A stretch of DNA of 64,000 nucleotides from Diphasiastrum complanatum (lineage: Eukaryota; Streptophyta; Lycopodiopsida; Lycopodiales; Lycopodiaceae): the NCBI GenBank assembly GCA_029204225.1, contig CM055111.1:41356815-41420814 (forward strand), read 5' to 3'. Below, one piece after another: positions 57,348-64,000 of this stretch. Position 1 is the stretch's first letter. Every line of letters starts with the position of its first letter. The position numbers and the translations under genes are program-made. The notes below the pieces were generated by a model. It had not been told where the DNA came from. It did no database searches and was given only the letters and a program-made list of their open reading frames with translations.

Positions 57348-58093
57348 TCAAAGAAGCCAAAGCTATTGGCGTGCCAAAGTCGTTCTCCAAGAAGATCAAG
57401 CCTTGTGAGGCTTGTGCTATTGCTAAATCTCACAAAAATCCATTTACAAGATCATCTATCAAAAGCAAGCATCCTTTGGAGTAAATCCACTCGGATGTGC
57501 ATTTCTCATCAACTACAAGCAAAGGAGGATTTGTTACTTTCATTGATGATTTCACAAGATTCACTTGGATATACCTTCTTGCTTCTAAATCTATGGTGTT
57601 TGATCATTTTCTTATTTTCAAAGCTTATGTAGAAAAGCAATTCTCATTCAAGATTAAAACTCTTAGAAGTGATGGAGGTGGTGAATATATCTCCAATAAA
57701 TTTCATGATTTTTGTGAGCTTGAAGGCATCAAAAGAGAGTTCTCTTGTGCCTATTCCCCATCTCAAAATGGAGTGGCCGAGAGAAAGAATAGATCTCTAT
57801 GTGAATGTGCAAAATCTATGAGAATTGAGGCATCTTTGCCCAAAGATTTTTGGGGAGAAGCCATTAATTGTGCAAATTATCTTTGCAATAGGCTCCCACA
57901 TATAGCTCTTGGAGGAAAGTCACCATATGAAATCTTATATTTGAAGAAGCCTAAGGTTGATCACCTTAGAGTTTTTGGATGCATATGCTTTGTCCATATT
58001 CCCTTGGAAACAAGGAAGAAGGAAGATCCTAGTGCATGCAAAGGGATCATGGTTGGATACTCATTATTGATTTTGAAGACAATCATGATGTGA
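57348..58093 (+). pseudogene. Copia C integrase
   Basis: The zinc-binding Cys pair lies near 57408-57425. Catalytic residues are Asp at 57494 (HSDVHF), Asp at 57671 (RSDGGGEY) and Glu at 57779 (NGVAERKN), with spacing DX58DX35E. It continues FWGEAINCANYLCNRLP and the LRVFGCICFVHIP block before a deletion that removes the usual KGYRV segment near 58060. A TAA at 57482-57484 lies four codons before the first Asp. All three catalytic residues survive. Confidence 0.85.
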
Positions 58094-58145
58094 AGGGGTC
58101 GAGATTTGAAGAAGACTCTCCTCGGATTTTCTCACAAGAAGATCC

Positions 58146-58880
58146 ATGAGAAATAGATCCGAGCCTAAGAGGCTCTCATATGTTCGCAAAGGCAAACAAG
58201 TGGATCTTGATACCACTAACTATGTTTTTTATGTCTCTCATGAAGAGCCAAAGAATGTACAAGAGGCACTCAATACCAAGGAGTGGTATGATGCCATGAA
58301 GCAAGAGTATGATGCATTGATCACCAACAATACTTGGGAGCTTGTGGATTCTCCATCCAACAAGCATGTGATTGGTTGCAAGTGGGTATTTCGGATCAAG
58401 TTCAATCATGATGGCACCATCAACAAGTATAAAGCAAGATTATGAGGATTTGCTCAAATCCATGGCCTTGATTATGAGGAGACCTTTACACCCATTGCAA
58501 AGATGGTGACAATAAGAATTTTTATTTCTCTTGCTTGTTTCTTTAAGTGGAAGGTGTTCCAATTAGATGTATCCAATGCTTTTCTAAATGGTTATCTTGA
58601 GGAGGAGATCTATATGGAACAACCTCAAGGATTCATCAAGGATGAGTCCAAAGTGTGCTTGCTCTTCAAAAGTCTTTATGGACTCAAGCAAGCACTAAGA
58701 TCATGGTATTCAAGACTTAATTCTTTTCTTATCTCACTAGGATTTACACTTAGTGATATGATCTAAAGTTTGTTGATAGCAATATTGTCATTCTTCTAAT
58801 TTATGTTGATGACATTATTCTTTGTGGAAGTTGTATCAAGCTAGTTGATGAAACTAAGCTAGCACTTGGATGTGAGTTAA
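58146..58880 (+). pseudogene. Copia C reverse transcriptase
   Basis: Reads NVQEALNTKEWYDAMKQEYDAL, NTWELVDSPSNKHVIGCKW, then TGA at about 58443 in the KARL region. It resumes with FAQIHGLDYEETFTPIAKM, QLDVSNAFLNGYLEEEIYM and YGLKQALRSWYSRL. A frameshift near 58760 precedes the catalytic YVDDII at about 58801-58820. The frame is restored by 58882. Confidence 0.8.
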
Positions 58881-58881
58881 A

Positions 58882-59766
58882 ATGCAAGCTCTAGGAGAGA
58901 TACATTATATCCTAGGCCTAGAAATTATTTTTCTTGAAAATCATGTCTTTATATGCCAATCTAGATATGCTCACTCTATGTTGAAAAAATTCCATATGGA
59001 AAATTCTAAGAGCATAGATACTCCAATGGAGCAAATTGTGAAAGATCCTAATAAAGGTGATGAAAGATCCTTTGAGGACATCACACTTTTTAGGAGTCTT
59101 GTAGGCTCCTTGATTTGGCTTACCATTACTAGGCCCGATCTAAGTTTTTGTGTGCAGAAATTGAGTCAATTTATGCAAGATCCTAAGATCCATCATTGGA
59201 AAATGGCCAAGAGGATTCTAAGATATGTATCTTCATCTTGTGATTATGGTCTACTTTATAGAAGTGAAGATCTATCCATTGTTGGCTACTCGGATTCGGA
59301 CTTTGCAAGTGACAAGATGGATCGAAAGTCTATTAGTGCATACACTATCTTTCTTGGAGGCAATCTAATATCTTGGCTTTCCAAAAAGCAAGATACTATA
59401 TCTCTCTTTTCATGTGAGGTCGAGTACAAAGCACTCACTACAACTACCAAAGAGGTGCTTTGGATCAAGAGGTTATTAATGGAGCTAAAGTGCATCAAGG
59501 AAGATGATCTACCAATGATCAAGTGTGATAACATCTCGGCCCAAGATCTTGCCAATAATCCCATATTTCATGCAAGAAGCAAGCACATAGAAGTCGCACA
59601 CCATTTTGTGAGAGAAAAGCTTATTGGAGGAGAAATCTATTTGGAGCATGTCAACTCGTCCTCTTGTATTGCCGATCTACTCACCAAGCCTTTGAGCAAA
59701 AGTGCTTTCATCAAGCATAGATCTAATCTTGGAGTTATATCAAGATCAATGCTTAAATCTTCATAG
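58882..59766 (+). pseudogene. Copia C RT end and RNase H, open
   Basis: About 294 residues without a stop: ALGEIHYILGLEI, the RYAHSMLKKFHM block, FRSLVGSLIWLTITRPDLSF, then RNase H with IVGYSDSDFASDKMDRKSIS (catalytic Asp), SLFSCEVEYKALTT (Glu), KCDNISAQDLANNPIFHARS and ADLLTKPLSK. A normal end for copia pol. The polypurine tract follows five bases after the stop. Confidence 0.85.
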
Positions 59767-59770
59767 ATAA

Positions 59771-59783
59771 TTTTTAGGAGGAG
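59771..59783 (+). promoter_or_regulatory. Polypurine tract of copia C
   Basis: TTTTTAGGAGGAG immediately before the TG of the LTR; plus-strand priming site. Confidence 0.8.
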
Positions 59784-60156
59784 TGTGAAGAATTGAAAAA
59801 GATTATCTATGTTAGATGTAGGGGTCTTATGTTTTTTACATCAAGCATCTAGGTGTAGGATGTTGATAGGAACAAATATGGCATAGATGGCAAATTATGC
59901 ATTTCCACTTGTAATGCCACTATTGAGCCAAAATAGAGTTGTTTGATGAATTCTAAGAGGTCCAATAGGATTTAGAGGTGGAACCATGTGAGGTCCAATA
60001 GGAATTTGAGGTGTGCTTGAATATAGTCCAATAGAATTAAGAGGTGCATGGATCAATGGTCCAACAGGATTAAGAGGTGACAAAGTGTGGTCCAATCATG
60101 CACCTTAGGAGATCACAAGTACATGTTGTGGAAAATCCACATGTGTAAAATCAACA
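59784..60156 (+). repeat. 3' LTR of copia C (TGTGAAGAA family, internal deletion)
   Basis: Starts TGTGAAGAATTG and ends ATCAACA. It aligns with both halves of the 718-bp LTR at 14984-15701 but lacks about 340 bp in the middle: the sequence jumps from CAATCATGCAC to CTTAGGAGATCACAAG near 60100. It retains the five 33-bp-spaced CCAAT-type boxes at 59959, 59992, 60025, 60058 and 60089. Confidence 0.85.
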
Positions 60157-62875
<2,719 letters not shown>

Positions 62876-63720
62876 TCACATATTCTGAACACTCTCATTA
62901 TCAGTTGATGAAGTAGACCCATCTTCTTCATCAGAGTCGACTGGCATATCTTCTTCAAAATTAGTATCAAATATTGACAGGAAAAATTGTAAGTGACATT
63001 TTCTATTTGCTAACAAGTTGAGAATGATGGTTGCCCCATTAATCCAAGTCATTCTGTCAAAATGGTCGTAGTTGATTTTCATAAATGATTAGTAACTATT
63101 AACTTGAAATCAATAGCCAAAACATCTGCATCCTTTAAATTCAAATCATCGAATCTTGGTTGATGTTTTGGTGATTGCCTTCTCTTGCATTCAAATTTAT
63201 TTGCAACATTTCAAATTCATACCTCTCCAAAAAAAACATTCGCTGAGGTGGTGTGCAACCAATGGACACATAATGCTTTTGTCTAATTACTATGTTGAAT
63301 GAACCCAAGCACTTTGGTAGTCCAATATAGATGTCCTTCACTATTTTCTAAAGCTAGACTGAGTGCCACAAGACTTTCAATTTGAATTTCATTCAGATCA
63401 TTACACCACTTCATTTTTGCAACTTTTATAGTTTGCCTTTTCTTTGTTGAGCCCACATAAATCTCACGTTTCATGACTTGCACACATTGAAAAAAATCAT
63501 TCTCCTATGAAAGATTTGAAGGTTTGGCAATTGAGTTGAAGCTCCTAACTTAAAAGGCCAGTAAAACTCTTTAGTTGATAATTCACTTTCAAAATTAAGC
63601 GAGTTGATTTTTTGTTCTTCAAAACAGTCCATCCACCAATGCCAATCAAATTCGTCAAAAACTTGATAAGCTGCCTGACTAATTAACTCCAACGAATTTA
63701 ATGAGGCAGATGGATCAACC
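62876..63720 (-). pseudogene. Unidentified degenerate minus-strand gene
   Basis: Four consecutive minus-strand frames (63692-63471, 63483-63283, 63341-63141, 63082-62876) read like one frameshifted protein. The first is aromatic-rich (FDEFDWHWWMDCFEEQKI, then FYWPFKLGAS). The next reads MKWCNDLNEIQIESLVALSLALEN and HLYWTTKVLGF. The third reads IRQKHYVSIGCTPPQRM. The last reads INYDHFDRMTWINGATIILNLL and ends in an acidic tail (DMPVDSDEEDGS). I recognise no family. The unusual Trp content and consistent style argue for a real former gene, cut by frameshifts, not random open frames. Confidence 0.35.
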
Positions 63721-63759
63721 TCACAGTATTCTCTTTGAGTCTTCTACTCTTCTAGAATG

Positions 63760-63893
63760 GACTTTAAGGGAGATAATGCAACAAGCTTAATTTGAGTAGA
63801 AGGCACACTAAGCAAAAATCGAACTCCTTCAAGAGATAGTCATGACAATAGTTTTGTCAATACTTCAAGATAGATGATTTTTCATTTTCAACA
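63760..63893 (-). repeat. Start of a copia 3' LTR
   Basis: Minus strand TGTTGAAAATG at 63893 after a TTTTTAGGAG polypurine tract and the RNase H end. Its far end is undetermined. Confidence 0.5.
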
Positions 63894-63907
63894 CTCCTAA
63901 AAATAAT

Positions 63908-64000
63908 CTATGTTGACTTGAACATGGATCTTGGAATTATTCCAAGATTGGCTCTATGCTTGATGAGAGGATTCTTGCTCAAAGGTTTGGTGAGCGAATC
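63908..64000 (-). pseudogene. Copia element H, RNase H C-terminus (runs off the window)
   Basis: The minus strand reads LTKPLSKNPLIKHRANLGIIP and a stop at 63908-63910, matching the end of copia C. The element continues beyond the window, so its integrity is unknown. Confidence 0.75.

Larger units (their letters stand above)
55962..60156 (+). mobile_element. Ty1/copia element C, best preserved, 5' LTR missing
   Basis: Plus-strand order: gag, protease, integrase, RT, RNase H, polypurine tract, 3' LTR. The 5' LTR and PBS are absent; coding begins about 100 bp after the oppositely oriented LTR of element D. Lesions are few: a small deletion in pre-integrase, TAA at 57482-57484, a deletion near 58060, TGA near 58443 and a frameshift near 58760. 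This is probably the youngest copia copy here and a useful family reference. Confidence 0.85.

Overview
This is a nuclear, repeat-dominated plant window: one intact-looking three-exon plant gene in a matrix of decayed LTR retrotransposons of both superfamilies (Ty3/gypsy and Ty1/copia), a short tRNA-derived SINE family, long (GA/CT)n(CA/GT)n microsatellites and several degenerate coding stretches that I cannot name. The plant assignment rests on a NAC-domain gene (a land-plant family), on plant-type copia primer-binding sites complementary to initiator tRNA-Met (TGGTATCAGAGC), and on the copia and gypsy polyprotein types. I cannot name the species or clade.

Layout. 1-2.8 kb: LTR remnants, including one related to the 5' end of the copia element near 48 kb. 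2.8-8.5 kb and 9.6-14.9 kb: two related gypsy elements in the same orientation (A and B), both badly mutated, each with a strikingly regular 10-bp repeat array after integrase. 14.97-15.7 kb: a complete 718-bp copia LTR with adjoining PBS. 16.7-17.3 kb: a gypsy reverse-transcriptase remnant carrying an 85-bp SINE with a perfect 15-bp target-site duplication. 19-22.3 kb: the NAC gene (VND-like secondary-wall/vessel class), which has a 149-bp tandem duplication across its first coding splice donor. 22.3-33.8 kb: mostly non-coding, with SINE copies, a copia gag fragment, a foldback repeat, a (GA)64 tract, a GC-rich proline-rich degenerate ORF and two LTRs. 33.85-41 kb: two fused minus-strand copia elements (F, then the integrase-less E). 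41.0-42.5 kb: a minus-strand pseudogene with two recognisable exons and a possible ParB/sulfiredoxin-like motif, apparently with copia DNA in its introns. 42.5-48.2 kb: copia G, minus strand. 48.9-52.0 kb: a degenerate, unidentified plus-strand gene. 52.1-55.9 kb: copia D, minus strand, chimeric and lacking most of gag and integrase. 55.96-60.16 kb: copia C, plus strand, the best preserved. 61.5-61.75 kb: a (TC)89(AC)11 microsatellite. 62.9-63.7 kb: another unidentified degenerate minus-strand gene. 63.9-64 kb: the start of one more copia element, cut by the window edge.

How it works together. Only the NAC gene looks functional. The retroelements are all defective as single copies (stops, frameshifts, deletions, lost catalytic residues), although several LTR promoters are still recognisable. 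They document nested insertion, inter-element recombination and amplification of already defective copies. The most interesting signals are the 10-bp-phased arrays in the gypsy elements, the 33-bp-phased CCAAT boxes in one copia LTR family, nonsense codons shared by two gypsy copies, the duplicated NAC splice donor, the SINE family, a CG-palindrome module fused in frame to an RNase H domain, and the two or three unidentified gene remnants.
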